DNA from: Microbulbifer sp. A4B17 | GTDB taxonomy: Bacteria; Pseudomonadota; Gammaproteobacteria; Pseudomonadales; Cellvibrionaceae | Reading direction: 5' to 3' | NCBI RefSeq assembly: GCF_003076275.1 | Contig: NZ_CP029064.1 | Coordinates: 1,684,501-1,748,500, forward strand | DNA: 64,000 nucleotides | Shown here: one piece after another, positions 1 through 7,918 of the stretch | Position numbering within the stretch: position 1 is the stretch's first letter | How the letters are laid out: every line of letters starts with the position of its first letter | Translations under genes and position numbers: made by a program | Notes under the pieces: model-generated | Databases searched by the model: none | Told to the model about the DNA's origin: nothing | Seen by the model: the letters and a program-made list of their open reading frames with translations, nothing else

Positions 1-438
1 CCACAAATTGAGAGTTTTGGTTCCTTATTCCAGTATCTGCAGAAGGTACTTTCCTATGCAGTTCCCCCTGTACTGGCACTTTTCCTGATTGGATTCTTTT
101 GGCGTGGGGCTAACTCCAAGGGAGCCATAGCTACTTTACTGTTAGGTACCTTGGGCGGCGTTGGCCTCTTTTTTGTCAATGAAGTCTTCGACTGGACAAA
201 CTTACACTTCCTTTATATTGCTCCAATTTTGTTTGTCTTCTGTTCACTGGTATTGGTGATTACCAGCCTGCTTTATCCAACTGAGATTAGCAAAGAAGCC
301 AAATCTTTCACTTGGTCTAAAAGCGATTTTGACACCGAGACTGTATCCCTAAAAGCACAACCACTATGGCAGAACTATAGAGTTCTATCTGTGCTACTGC
401 TTATCGTTACTGCGCTGGTGGTGGGTTCGTTCTGGTAG
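1..438 (+). CDS. Sodium:solute symporter (SSS family), C-terminal end, partial
   Basis: The frame is open from the first base and ends at TAG 436-438, giving 145 residues of a truncated protein. It begins with a short amphipathic stretch (IESFGSLFQYLQKVLSY), then a hydrophobic helix (VPPVLALFLIGFFWRGAN) and two or three more membrane segments. The last segment is at the extreme C-terminus (LLLIVTALVVGSFW). The PP-LA-FLIGFFW-R-AN-KGA pattern is typical of the last helices of SGLT-like sodium/sugar symporters. The substrate cannot be told because the binding-site helices lie outside the window. There is no obvious link to the genes downstream. Confidence 0.8.
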   Translation, partial: PQIESFGSLFQYLQKVLSYAVPPVLALFLIGFFWRGANSKGAIATLLLGTLGGVGLFFVNEVFDWTNLHFLYIAPILFVFCSLVLVITSLLYPTEISKEAKSFTWSKSDFDTETVSLKAQPLWQNYRVLSVLLLIVTALVVGSFW

Positions 439-596
439 CGCGAAGACAGGTTACTCCTATTTTTCACCCCACAGGATGGAAAACTTGGACAATAAAGGCA
501 ATACAGGAGGGCTGGACACGGACGAAGTTGACAAAAGATTGTACTCAGATAGTTGTATCCATTTAAAAGAATAATCTTATAAAGAAGGTGTTGACT

Positions 597-1811
597 ATGA
601 AGTATTTCGTCACAGCGATGTTAGGTTTATTGGCTTCTGCGCAGATAAGTGCAACAGAAAATATTTTGGATCAGTACTTCAATACATCAGATAATGGTGG
701 GACCCTAAGGTACGATACAATATTTCAGTATGGTAAGAGTGGGAATGGCAGCGATTTCGACATGTGCGATAGCTATGGTACCACCCGAATCCCTGGAGAC
801 AAGATCACCGCTATAACAAGTTTTAGCGGTGATGAAAGAATCAAAGGGTTAAAACTCGAATACTTATATGCAGGAGATGAGGAGGTTGGTAAAACCACTA
901 TCTCCGGGTATCGAAAGTTGCTTGGTGCTACCGAATATATTCAGGGTTGGCGCTTCTATAAAAAGCGCGATGGCAATATTTCCAGAATTCGAGTTTACTT
1001 GAAAGACATGGCTGATAACTCAACCCGTGATATTACCTTTGGAGGTAATAATGGCTGGTATAAGTGGGAGGAATATCATCTAAGTATTGAAACCCGGTCA
1101 GTAGTTGGATTTGCTGGTACTGCGAGTGATAGTAAAGTTTGGAGTATTTATCCTTGCGTTGCGGATCGTTTGGAATTGGTGGAATCTGGAGTAGAGATTC
1201 ATTGGGATCAGATTGTGGAAACCCCCAACAACACCAGGACATTCTTTGGTGAGAGATTGCTTGAGAACTCTGGCAGTATTGCCCAAAACGACAGTACAGA
1301 AGTCTGGTATACCGATGGGAAGAGTGAAACTGATACCTGGACTAATACTATGGGGATTTCGGTTACTGCTGGAGTTAGCTTGACCGAGGGTTACAAGGTC
1401 GGTGTTCCCGGTACTGTTGAAAATAGTGGCTCTATTACATTCAGTTTCTCTGAGACTTTTAGCGTTTCAACGACGGTTGGGGAAACATCGACTAAAAGCA
1501 ACCAGGAAACGGTTAAGGATGCCATGCCATCCAATGTACCCGCCTATGGACTGATGATGGCGCGGATGATGGTGGAAAATAGCGAGGTTGAAGTTCCCTA
1601 TACCACAACGGTCGTGAACCCCCATAATGGTGATGAGTTCGAGTTGACAGGAGTTATCAAAGGTTCCAGCTATTCCAATGCGCGGAAACGCTGGGATGAA
1701 GTGGGGCGGGCCTATCCAACTCGTTATGAGATATACCAAAGTTATGCTTGGGTGATCGAGTACTATGGGTTGGAAAACGCAAGCTTGATAGATGATCCGG
1801 ATATTTTCTAG
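597..1811 (+). CDS. Secreted aerolysin/natterin-like pore-forming protein
   Basis: This 404-residue protein has a Sec signal peptide (MKYFVTAMLGLLASAQISA). I chose ATG 597, preceded by AAGAAGG at 582-588, over the in-frame GTG 588. Residues about 35-185 are beta-rich, with two Cys (near 39 and 186) and a jacalin-like flavour (GDKITAITSFSGDERIKGLK). Residues about 225-345 are Ser/Thr-rich alternating strands followed by VPAYG and VEVPYTT. That is the pattern of the aerolysin/ETX-MTX2 pore domain with its membrane-inserting hairpin. In natterins and related proteins a lectin-like N-domain is joined to this module. By inference it is an exported oligomerising beta-pore toxin. The target is unknown and no activator gene is adjacent. 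The fold call rests on pattern, not on a search. Confidence 0.62.
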   Translation: MKYFVTAMLGLLASAQISATENILDQYFNTSDNGGTLRYDTIFQYGKSGNGSDFDMCDSYGTTRIPGDKITAITSFSGDERIKGLKLEYLYAGDEEVGKTTISGYRKLLGATEYIQGWRFYKKRDGNISRIRVYLKDMADNSTRDITFGGNNGWYKWEEYHLSIETRSVVGFAGTASDSKVWSIYPCVADRLELVESGVEIHWDQIVETPNNTRTFFGERLLENSGSIAQNDSTEVWYTDGKSETDTWTNTMGISVTAGVSLTEGYKVGVPGTVENSGSITFSFSETFSVSTTVGETSTKSNQETVKDAMPSNVPAYGLMMARMMVENSEVEVPYTTTVVNPHNGDEFELTGVIKGSSYSNARKRWDEVGRAYPTRYEIYQSYAWVIEYYGLENASLIDDPDIF

Positions 1812-1827
1812 ATTGACATTGGTAAGA

Positions 1828-1861
1828 ATTGACTGGCTCAAATTATAAAGAGTCAGTCAAT
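1828..1861. terminator. Hairpin between convergent genes
   Basis: A 12-bp stem (1828-1839 with 1850-1861, one G-T pair) encloses a 10-nt AT-rich loop. It lies just after the pore-forming protein gene and 15 bases before the stop of the convergent small gene. There is no long T-run, so it may act as a bidirectional terminator or only protect mRNA 3' ends. Confidence 0.55.
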
Positions 1862-1875
1862 CATATGAGATTTGG

Positions 1876-2208
1876 CTATTCATCATGAAACCGGATTGAG
1901 CCTAAGCGAATCCTGTCATCTTCACATCCGTAGTAACTGAACTTTACAGTTTTCTGGGACATATAAGCGGAAAGCAGAAAAGATACTTTGGTGTTGTATA
2001 TGGCAGAGTCGTTATTGATAAGAAAAAAAGTGTTTTTGCTCACGCAGCTCACCTCTGTCTCTGGATTGACAAATCCTCTAAGTCTGACATCTACACCATT
2101 CGAGTGTACTTTTAAGTAGTAAATTTGCGCCTTCTCTGTCCAAGCGGCTTCGCTGATAAGTGGCAGTGTAAATGGGATACTCAAAAGTAAATATTTTAGA
2201 GACTTCAT
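1876..2208 (-). CDS. Small secreted two-Cys protein, OB-like pattern, unknown function
   Basis: This 110-residue protein has a clear signal peptide (MKSLKYLLLSIPFTLPLISEA) and a mature part of about 89 residues. The mature part starts with two strands (AQIYYLKVHSNGVDVRLRGF), then a Cys, then a helix-like segment (NTKVSFLLSAYMSQ) followed by KTVKFSYYGC. The order strand, central Cys, helix with LLSA, K-x-V-strand, Cys is shared with the small secreted proteins at 7919-11420. I therefore put it in the same broad group, at low sequence identity. It faces the pore-forming protein gene, with the two stops about 65 bases apart. Function is not known. Confidence 0.6.
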   Translation of the reverse strand: MKSLKYLLLSIPFTLPLISEAAWTEKAQIYYLKVHSNGVDVRLRGFVNPETEVSCVSKNTFFLINNDSAIYNTKVSFLLSAYMSQKTVKFSYYGCEDDRIRLGSIRFHDE

Positions 2209-2378
2209 CCTTGATTCCTTGCCAATTCATAAATGGTAATTAAACCGTTTCTCTCCGTATTGGTTAACTAACCTTTAAAACTATAGCAAATGAAGTTGTT
2301 AGGATCGGTGGCAGGCAGCGTAGTTAAGTGCCTTTTGAGGAAAGGGTTTACGCCCATACCGACACCTCGATTCTGTTT

Positions 2379-3116
2379 TCAGTCTGGGGTGAATAAATTA
2401 AGGCCACTTGTTGAATATCGCGAAGTAGTAGCTACTGGAAGTTTTAAGTCGCCAGTTTGAACGCCAGCAGGTGTTTGAGCGCTAAACAGTTTCCGTGAAA
2501 GCAGTGCAGACATAAAGACTAAGACAAATAAGGCGCTAAAAATCATTCCACCTGTAATGACAGTAGCTAGCCCGCGATAAATAGCAGCGCTACTATCGGG
2601 ATTAAGAACTAAAGGAAGGTTGCCAAAAATGCAGGTTATTGTTGTAAGCATAATTGGGCGCACACGCAATCTTGCTGCAGCATATATAGCATTCAGTTGG
2701 CTGGTTCCATTTTGAAGTGATTTATGAAATTAATTTACAAACAGTATTGTGTTGTTAACCACAAGTCCCATCAGGATTACGAAACCAATCATGGTTATAA
2801 CATCCAGGCTTTGGGGGGTGAAGAGGTTTAACACATGTAAGCTCAGCATTCCTCCCGCAAATGAAAGGGGTACAGCACAAAGCACTGCTGCGGCCAATTT
2901 GGCAGACTTTTGAGTGAAATACAATAGTAAGGCCAGTACGATCAAAGCTGCTAAAAATATCTTTAAAAATTCATTGAGAAATAAATTTAGCTCATTGGCG
3001 CTACCTCTAAATTGTGTATGAAGATCGCTATAGGAACCTCCTGATAAAAATGCCGTTACAGATTTGTCAATGTTCTCTACAAAAGACTTCATTGCTCCTC
3101 CTTCGGGAGGAGTCAG
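2379..3116 (-). pseudogene. RND (AcrB/HAE1-type) efflux transporter fragment with internal stop
   Basis: Reading the minus strand from about 3116 gives the last third of an RND pump. A periplasmic piece is followed by a membrane block with FAGGMLSLHVLNLF, IGFVILMGLVVNNTILFVN, then LRVRPIMLTTITCIFGNLPL. These match the TM10-TM12 signatures of AcrB-like proteins. One TAA (2730-2732) interrupts the frame between ILFVN and the LRVRPIM segment. The frame on both sides is the same, so this is a single nonsense change. The 5' two thirds are missing: at about 3116 the homology stops and Rhs coding on the opposite strand begins. No membrane-fusion partner is present. This is a dead remnant. Confidence 0.75.
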
Positions 3117-3119
3117 GTT

Positions 3120-3306
3120 TATTGATGCACTAAGTGTGGAGTACGACAACTTCGGCCGCCCCAAGCATCAGTACGATGTTTTGGATGGCGAAGTGTCCAA
3201 TGGTGCAAACGGTATCACTAGCGGTATCCAGGAGCACTACACCAATACCGGCGCATTGGAATATGTCACCGACCTGAATACCGGGCGTGAAGTATACCGG
3301 GCGTGA
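3120..3306 (+). pseudogene. Rhs core fragment, upstream piece of a frameshifted gene
   Basis: The frame carries Rhs/YD-type sequence (SVEYDNFGRPKHQYDVLDG, then EHYTNTGALEYVTDLNTGREVY) and stops at 3304-3306, inside a tandem 16-bp repeat. It has no proper start: upstream the frame runs antisense into the RND remnant. With a single repeat unit this frame would join directly to the large downstream Rhs frame (NTGREVYRVLSSNS). It is therefore the broken N-terminal side of the same 5'-truncated gene. Confidence 0.75.
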
Positions 3307-3333
3307 AGTATACCGGGCGTGAAGTATACCGGG
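3281..3333 (+). repeat. Three tandem copies of a 16-bp unit inside rhs
   Basis: The unit CCGGGCGTGAAGTATA occurs at 3281-3296, 3297-3312 and 3313-3328, followed by a partial copy CCGGG. The copies are identical. Two copies more than the single one needed to restore the frame add 32 bases, which shifts it. Perfect repeats of this sort are prone to replication slippage. Confidence 0.95.
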
Positions 3334-5372
3334 TGCTCAGCTCCAATAGCCGTGGCCAGGTAACGGATTTTGATATCAATAGCGGCGGTGTTCGTATTAG
3401 TAATGGCTACGATAGCGCCACCGGACGCCTGTTGTCGCAAAAGGCCGATAACTCCGCATCTGCGACTACCGTTCAGCAAATGGCTTACGGTTGGGATGCC
3501 GTAGGCAATCTGGTTAGCCGCAACAACCAGCGCACCGGCAAGAAGGAATCCTTCTGCTACGACAACCTCAACCGCCTGTTGCAGGTTAATGCCAATACCA
3601 CCAGCACCAGTAGCTGTAACTCCGACGCTACTGACACCCAGTATCAATACGACAGTATCGGCAATATCCTCAGCAAAGATGGTGCTGCCTATTTGTATGA
3701 AAGTGCCAAGCCCCACGCGGTTACCAAAGCGGCTGGAGTGGATTACGCCTACAACGATAGCAATGGCAACCTGACTTCCGACGGTACCGGCAGGACGTTC
3801 ACCTACACCACTTTCGATAAGCCGTCCCTGATTACCAATACCCAGAGTGGTGACAGTACCGCTTTTACCTATGGCCCGGATCGCGCCCGCTATCAGCGTG
3901 TCGACACTCGCTCCGACGGTGAGGTGGTTACCACCCTCTATTTGGGTGGCGTAGAGCGGATTCATTATCAGTCTGAAGGAAGCTACCACTGGAAGCGCTA
4001 CCTGCCCGGCGGTGCCGTATTTACCTACGAAACCAACGGTGCCTATGAGCAGCAATCCCTAACGGAACGCTATCTGCTCACAGACCATATTGGCTCTACC
4101 GATGTGGTGCTGGATGAAAATGGCAGTGTGCTCGAAAGCCAGAGTATGGCCTTCGATCCCTGGGGTAAGCGCCGCGATAGCGATTGGGACTCCCTGGAGA
4201 TCAGTGACCTGATCGGTAGCAACTACCAGCTGATGGATAGCCTGAACGAGATCACCACTCACGGCTTTACCGGCCACGAGATGGTGGACGCCCTCGGCAT
4301 TATCCATATGAATGGCCGTATCTATGACCCCAATCTGGGTCGCTTCTTGCAAGCGGACCCGATGATTGATGGTGTTGAGGATACCCAGGGTTATAACCGC
4401 TATAGCTATGTAAAAGGCAACCCGCTAACTGTCGTTGACCCTACAGGTTACTACGGCATCAATGATTTCTTTGATGATGCTAATGAAATTCTGGATGATG
4501 CGCTGGGAGGGCTCGGCATTTCATTCCAGGTTGGCGTTACCTATGGTGCTACCGGCACGGGAGTAGATATTTCTGGTGGTAACTTCTGGTCACAGCTTGG
4601 TACTGCCGGTGCTGCGGCTCCTGAGGGAGCGGTAGGGGGCGCCTTTGGTGATGATGAGGAAGATAGTAGCTTTTTAGATGATATTGCTATTACTTTGGGG
4701 CCGTTTGATCAGAGTGAGTTTGAGGGGCCGTTTTCACCTGAGGTCACTAAACACCTGGTTGGTGATAGCGATTCTAAGCAGCCAGATACTGAGGGTAGTT
4801 TTGGTGCTTTCGCCCTTGGGGCTGTTCGAATGTTTATGTTGGATACTTTAGTATCGGCTCATTCATATATGACAGGGATGACACCAGAGCAAATAGGTGA
4901 CCCAATGGGTCTTAGGCCTTCAGGTGGGGCTCAGGTTGCTGGAGCAGAAATGTATGAGGATAATGCGCTTATAATTAATAGTGCGATGTTGCTTGTTCCT
5001 GGAAGAAATGCCCTTTCTGCTAGACAGTTAACGACGAGGACATTAACTACTGTTGAGAACAGGGGAGCTTTCGGACATAAAGCGAACATTGGATTAAAAA
5101 AACAGCTAAAAAGTGAAGAGCAATTAGCTGATATTTATAATGGGGGAGGAATTCCAACACATGGAGCCGATTCACCTCGTCAATTGGATGTCGCTGAAAG
5201 GCTTGTAAGAATGTATGGGGGAAATGCAGGAGACTGGCAGAAGGTTTCCAGTGATGCGTATCATGCTGTTGATGGGGGGCATGTTGAAATACATGCCTAT
5301 AGAAATATCGAAACAGGTCTGGTCGTTGAACCTAAAAGTATTGCGTTTCCTCAGGAAAAGGGCTCTCAGTAA
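3303..5372 (+). CDS. Rhs-family protein, C-terminal part with polymorphic toxin domain
   Basis: The open frame of 689 codons starts at an arbitrary GTG inside the 16-bp repeat, so it is the remainder of a 5'-truncated, frameshifted gene. Residues about 10-375 are Rhs/YD repeats ending with LGRFLQADP, YNRYSYVKGNPL and VVDPTG (377-382), the usual core boundary. Residues 383-689 are the variable tip: an acidic Gly-rich linker, then a C-terminal domain of roughly 100 residues with PRQLDVAERLVRMYGG, DWQKVSS, HVEIHAYRN and ETG-VVEPKS. I do not recognise the domain. The conserved-looking D-W-K, E-H, N-TG and E-K positions suggest an enzymatic toxin, perhaps a nuclease. Without its N-terminus it has no evident delivery route. 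The next gene overlaps its stop codon. Confidence 0.75.
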   Translation: MKYTGREVYRVLSSNSRGQVTDFDINSGGVRISNGYDSATGRLLSQKADNSASATTVQQMAYGWDAVGNLVSRNNQRTGKKESFCYDNLNRLLQVNANTTSTSSCNSDATDTQYQYDSIGNILSKDGAAYLYESAKPHAVTKAAGVDYAYNDSNGNLTSDGTGRTFTYTTFDKPSLITNTQSGDSTAFTYGPDRARYQRVDTRSDGEVVTTLYLGGVERIHYQSEGSYHWKRYLPGGAVFTYETNGAYEQQSLTERYLLTDHIGSTDVVLDENGSVLESQSMAFDPWGKRRDSDWDSLEISDLIGSNYQLMDSLNEITTHGFTGHEMVDALGIIHMNGRIYDPNLGRFLQADPMIDGVEDTQGYNRYSYVKGNPLTVVDPTGYYGINDFFDDANEILDDALGGLGISFQVGVTYGATGTGVDISGGNFWSQLGTAGAAAPEGAVGGAFGDDEEDSSFLDDIAITLGPFDQSEFEGPFSPEVTKHLVGDSDSKQPDTEGSFGAFALGAVRMFMLDTLVSAHSYMTGMTPEQIGDPMGLRPSGGAQVAGAEMYEDNALIINSAMLLVPGRNALSARQLTTRTLTTVENRGAFGHKANIGLKKQLKSEEQLADIYNGGGIPTHGADSPRQLDVAERLVRMYGGNAGDWQKVSSDAYHAVDGGHVEIHAYRNIETGLVVEPKSIAFPQEKGSQ

Positions 5373-5776
5373 TGAAAGTAAAGGCAGTTGCAACTAAGCT
5401 AACATGCGCTCAAAAGAAAGAGTTAAATATTGATCAAAGAAAGCAATTTGAGTGGCAATTAACTGTCAATAAAGAGTATTTAATTATTTCAGTAAGGAAT
5501 ATTATCGGATCATCATTTTATGGTAATTCAGTCCTCTTGGAGCTCGAAGATGATTATGGGCGATTACTGTTTTGTCCAATCTGCCTTTTTCAAGTTGTTG
5601 ATGATCGGCCTTCTCGGTTTTGGAGGGTTTCACTTGATGGGTCGAACCTCTCACTACAAGTAAAGGAGTTTTGCGATAATCCGGAATTGTCTGAGAAAAT
5701 CTTGGATAGAGAGCCAGAGGCACTCTTGGAGTTTGAGAAAATAAAAGCGAAGCTTGATGCAGAATTTGATAATTAA
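5372..5776 (+). CDS. Probable immunity protein for the Rhs C-terminal toxin
   Basis: This 134-residue protein is acidic overall, with no signal peptide or membrane helix. Its ATG overlaps the Rhs stop (TAATG at 5370-5374), the arrangement usual for toxin-immunity pairs. The sequence shows EYLIISVRNI, ELEDDYGRLLFCPICLFQVVDDRPS-FWRVS and an acidic C-terminal helix. Cytoplasmic location and low basic content fit binding to a basic toxin domain. The family is not recognised; the role is inferred from position and size. Losing the toxin's N-terminus would not remove selection to keep the immunity gene. Confidence 0.6.
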   Translation: MKVKAVATKLTCAQKKELNIDQRKQFEWQLTVNKEYLIISVRNIIGSSFYGNSVLLELEDDYGRLLFCPICLFQVVDDRPSRFWRVSLDGSNLSLQVKEFCDNPELSEKILDREPEALLEFEKIKAKLDAEFDN

Positions 5777-5815
5777 AACCTGCATTCAAGTTTGAGGTGC
5801 ATCAGTTAATCGCTT

Positions 5816-6043
5816 GGGAAAAGAAATTCTAGACACCCATAGATTGGAGGAAGGCGCTAGTAGTATTACTGGCGCTGATTTTTGGCGGCCGTTTCAACTT
5901 GATTCAGAGCTAAGTGCTATGAGGTCGTGGAGAGTTTCACTTAAGGCTCGAAATGGGAAATTTGGATAAAACTAGAAGGGATTGTGTTGGAAAATTGGGT
6001 GGGGATTAGCAGGGTGTAGTAGAAAGGAAGCGCCGGCAGTTGC
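5816..6043 (+). repeat. Remnant module, copy A (similar to 9506-9735)
   Basis: An in-frame scrap of about 46 codons reads EILDTHRLEEGASS, DFWRPFQLDSELSAM, then SWRVSLKARNGKFG before TAA. It has no start codon. The DNA up to about 6035, ending GTAGTAGAAAGGA, resembles 9506-9735 in the same order. I read it as the tail of a former gene plus the end of a mobile element, duplicated as one module. The parent protein is not recognised. Confidence 0.5.
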
Positions 6044-6300
6044 TTACACCCTGCGCCCAGCGTTTATCGAATTGGATACAGGCTTGTTGAGCGGCCGTTG
6101 CTGACCCACTAGGCCTTTAAAACGGCTGTCAAAATTACGACTGAGATACAACCAGTGTTTTGGTGGTATACCCAGGCGTTCGAGCATGGGGGCGTTCTCA
6201 GAAATGGAGCCGCGCCTTCTGGGATCTAAATGTCGACCGTTCCAGTCCACTAGCTCTAAATCGTGATCCAGCCGAAAGGGCAACCCTTTCGGCATATTTA
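6044..6300 (-). pseudogene. Y1-type (IS200/REP-associated-like) transposase remnant, C-terminal part
   Basis: The minus-strand frame contains LPFRLDHDLELVDWNGRHLD, RRRGSISENAPMLERLGI, PKHWLYLSRNF and FKGLVG. This is the C-terminal extension of a family of roughly 330-residue Y1_Tnp transposases common in marine gammaproteobacteria. The N-terminal catalytic part with the HUH motif is absent. It begins immediately after the csrA stop codon. A second, more decayed copy lies at 7438-7710. Confidence 0.55.
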
Positions 6301-6305
6301 GCTTC

Positions 6306-6476
6306 TCACTTGCCACTCCTCCTGATACGCACATAAATTTCTTCGCGGTAAACAGGCAGGGATTTGGGAGCATTGATCCCAATCTTCACCTGATTGCCCT
6401 TAACCTCCAATACTGTAACTGAGATATTGGTTCCAATTCTTAAGTTCTCGCCGGTCCGGCGCTTTAAAATCAACAT
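6306..6476 (-). CDS. csrA: CsrA-family carbon storage regulator, orphan copy
   Basis: A 56-residue protein was found by reading the minus strand; it is short enough to be missed by length cut-offs. It begins [15 protein letters not shown], continues [18 protein letters not shown] and ends [15 protein letters not shown]. These are the hallmark CsrA strands, including the start LILKRR-GE, GVKGNQVRIGINAP-like core and REEIY. CsrA binds GGA motifs in mRNA leaders and changes translation and stability. I chose ATG 6476 because AGGA lies 7 bases upstream; ATG 6482 is alternative. The usual neighbours (alaS, lysC, tRNA-Ser) are absent and it sits between mobile-element debris, so it is probably an accessory paralogue. 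The frame is intact and key residues are kept (R6, R7, E46 by my count near R44). Confidence 0.88.
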   Translation of the reverse strand: MLILKRRTGENLRIGTNISVTVLEVKGNQVKIGINAPKSLPVYREEIYVRIRRSGK

Positions 6477-7070
6477 GGTCATTTCCTGCAGAGACTAAAA
6501 ATCGTGTGCGGATCTTCCGCATGGGGGATGCTTGGTAAGTAATACGTGGCAGAAGTGAAGGGCGGTGCACGAGAACGGTAAGCGTAGAATAATAAAAGAC
6601 AGATGCAACGCTGCCAGGGCTTGAAGGATCTATTCAAGCCTCTGAATCTGCTCCACTTTATTGAAGACGAGCGGGTTTCTAGCGTATTATCCACTGAGCC
6701 ACTTTGATAGTTTGCTTATCAATTTGGTTAGCTGGCCCCTGGTGTTGGTAGCACCTTGGGTCAGCGCCTTTTACCTACTCTTACGTTACACTACCGTTCT
6801 CCTTTGAGAGATGGGGCTGGAAAACTCTTGGGTTTCTTGATCTTTGGTTGCCAGCCTATTCAGACATACTCAATTACGGCCAAAATATCGATAAATATCT
6901 GTCAATTTTACGCAGCTTTGACACTAAAACAAACTGAATAAAATCCAATAAGATTATTTTCGTGCCTATATTTTTATGGGCTTTATCTATAAAAATATCA
7001 ACTTTCTATTAATAGCTCGCGCTTAAGTTGAGATTGTCCTGATTTAACAAGCTGAATTAAAAATTAATAA
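6477..7070. other. Gene-poor stretch upstream of the orphan csrA
   Basis: I see no convincing gene. An 8-bp stem with 7-nt loop lies at 6618-6640. On the minus strand around 6660-6710 a CTCAGTGGATAAT string resembles a tRNA D-arm, but no full cloverleaf can be built. The promoter of csrA should lie in the right-hand part of this stretch. The rest (6700-7070) is AT-rich and unassigned. Confidence 0.4.
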
Positions 7071-7193
7071 TGCCTCAACAGCGGTCGCAGCAGCTTCGAA
7101 TACCATACCTTCGGTGAGCGCACTGTCAGCTCCGATGCCAAGGTCCAGGTGGCTGGCACCTTCTACGATAAGCTCGGCCGAGTCACCTACTAA
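7071..7193 (+). pseudogene. Rhs/YD-repeat scrap
   Basis: A plus-strand frame from 7077 to the TAA at 7191-7193 reads NSGRSSFEYHTFGERTVSSD then KVQVAGTFYDKLGRVTY. It has the YD-repeat signature (F-YD-LGRVT). Stop codons bound it on both sides. It shows that a second stretch of Rhs core once lay 2 kb downstream of the present rhs fragment. Confidence 0.6.
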
Positions 7194-7437
7194 GATCAGA
7201 GACGGTTCTGGATACCCATGGATAATGCCCATAGTTAATGGAGTACTGTTCTGGAGATACCCATAGATAAGGGTAGGGGGCTACCTGAGACACAGGCATC
7301 CCCCTTTGCGACTGGTGTTTCCTAAATTGGTACCAAGGCGTAATGTAAGAGTTAAGCATTATGCTTCGGATTCGAAAATTAGAGTTTAGGCAAAATCTGA
7401 GAGGAATGAAGGCTGTGGGAGGGAGTCAGAAATAGCC
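7194..7437. other. Short gene-free stretch with an imperfect direct repeat
   Basis: Two related blocks, GTTCTGGATACCCATGGATA (7207-7226) and a near copy with GTTCTGGAGATACCCATAGATA starting about 41 bases later, form an imperfect repeat just behind the Rhs scrap. Nothing else is recognised. Confidence 0.4.
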
Positions 7438-7710
7438 GGGCGTTGCAGAAAGGTAGCGTTGACAATTGCTGATGCCATGTACCCAGCGTTTCCCGAGTTT
7501 GATGCAAGCTTGTCGTACAGATCTCTACTGATCCAACTAGGCCCTTAAAGCGGCATTCAAATTTTTGACTGAGATAGAGCCAGTGTTTTGGCGAGATACC
7601 CAGCGGTTTAAGAATAGAGGGTGTGATTCCAGAAATGGCGCCGCGCTTTCTGGGGTCTAAATGCCGACCACTCGAGTCCCCCAGTTCCAAATAGCGATTT
7701 AGCCGTGACT
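7438..7710 (-). pseudogene. Second Y1-type transposase remnant
   Basis: The minus strand shows RYLELGDSSGRHLDPRKRGA, then LKPLGISPKHWLYLSQKFEC and FKGLVG. This parallels the remnant at 6044-6300 in both protein and DNA; the two share long blocks such as ACTGAGATA-A-CCAGTGTTTTGG. Only the C-terminal extension is left, and the frame around it is unrelated sequence. Confidence 0.5.
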
Positions 7711-7918
7711 TTAGATATTTTGAATAACTAGAAGTAGGCGGTGTCCGCATATTTTGAGCAGTCTTATTGGAAGGCGGGTTTGTACCAAGTAGCAAATTAG
7801 TATCCTAGGTGGTAATTTGGAGCAGATAGGCCACCTCGCCGGGCAATCAAGTTGACCTTGTCCGACAGGAATTATAAAGTTCTCACTTCTATTTTAAAAT
7901 TCTACAGTGTAGGTAATA

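Noticed and set aside
3237..4055. 272-codon frame antisense to rhs
   Set aside because: It mirrors the repetitive Rhs coding strand; its V/G/A/T-rich composition is what the reverse of YD repeats gives.
6479..6694. 71-codon frame upstream of csrA on the minus strand
   Set aside because: No motif, and it overlaps the csrA leader and promoter region.
6655..6715. tRNA-like string (CTCAGTGGATAAT) upstream of csrA
   Set aside because: Only a D-arm-like piece; no acceptor stem or T-arm can be paired with it.
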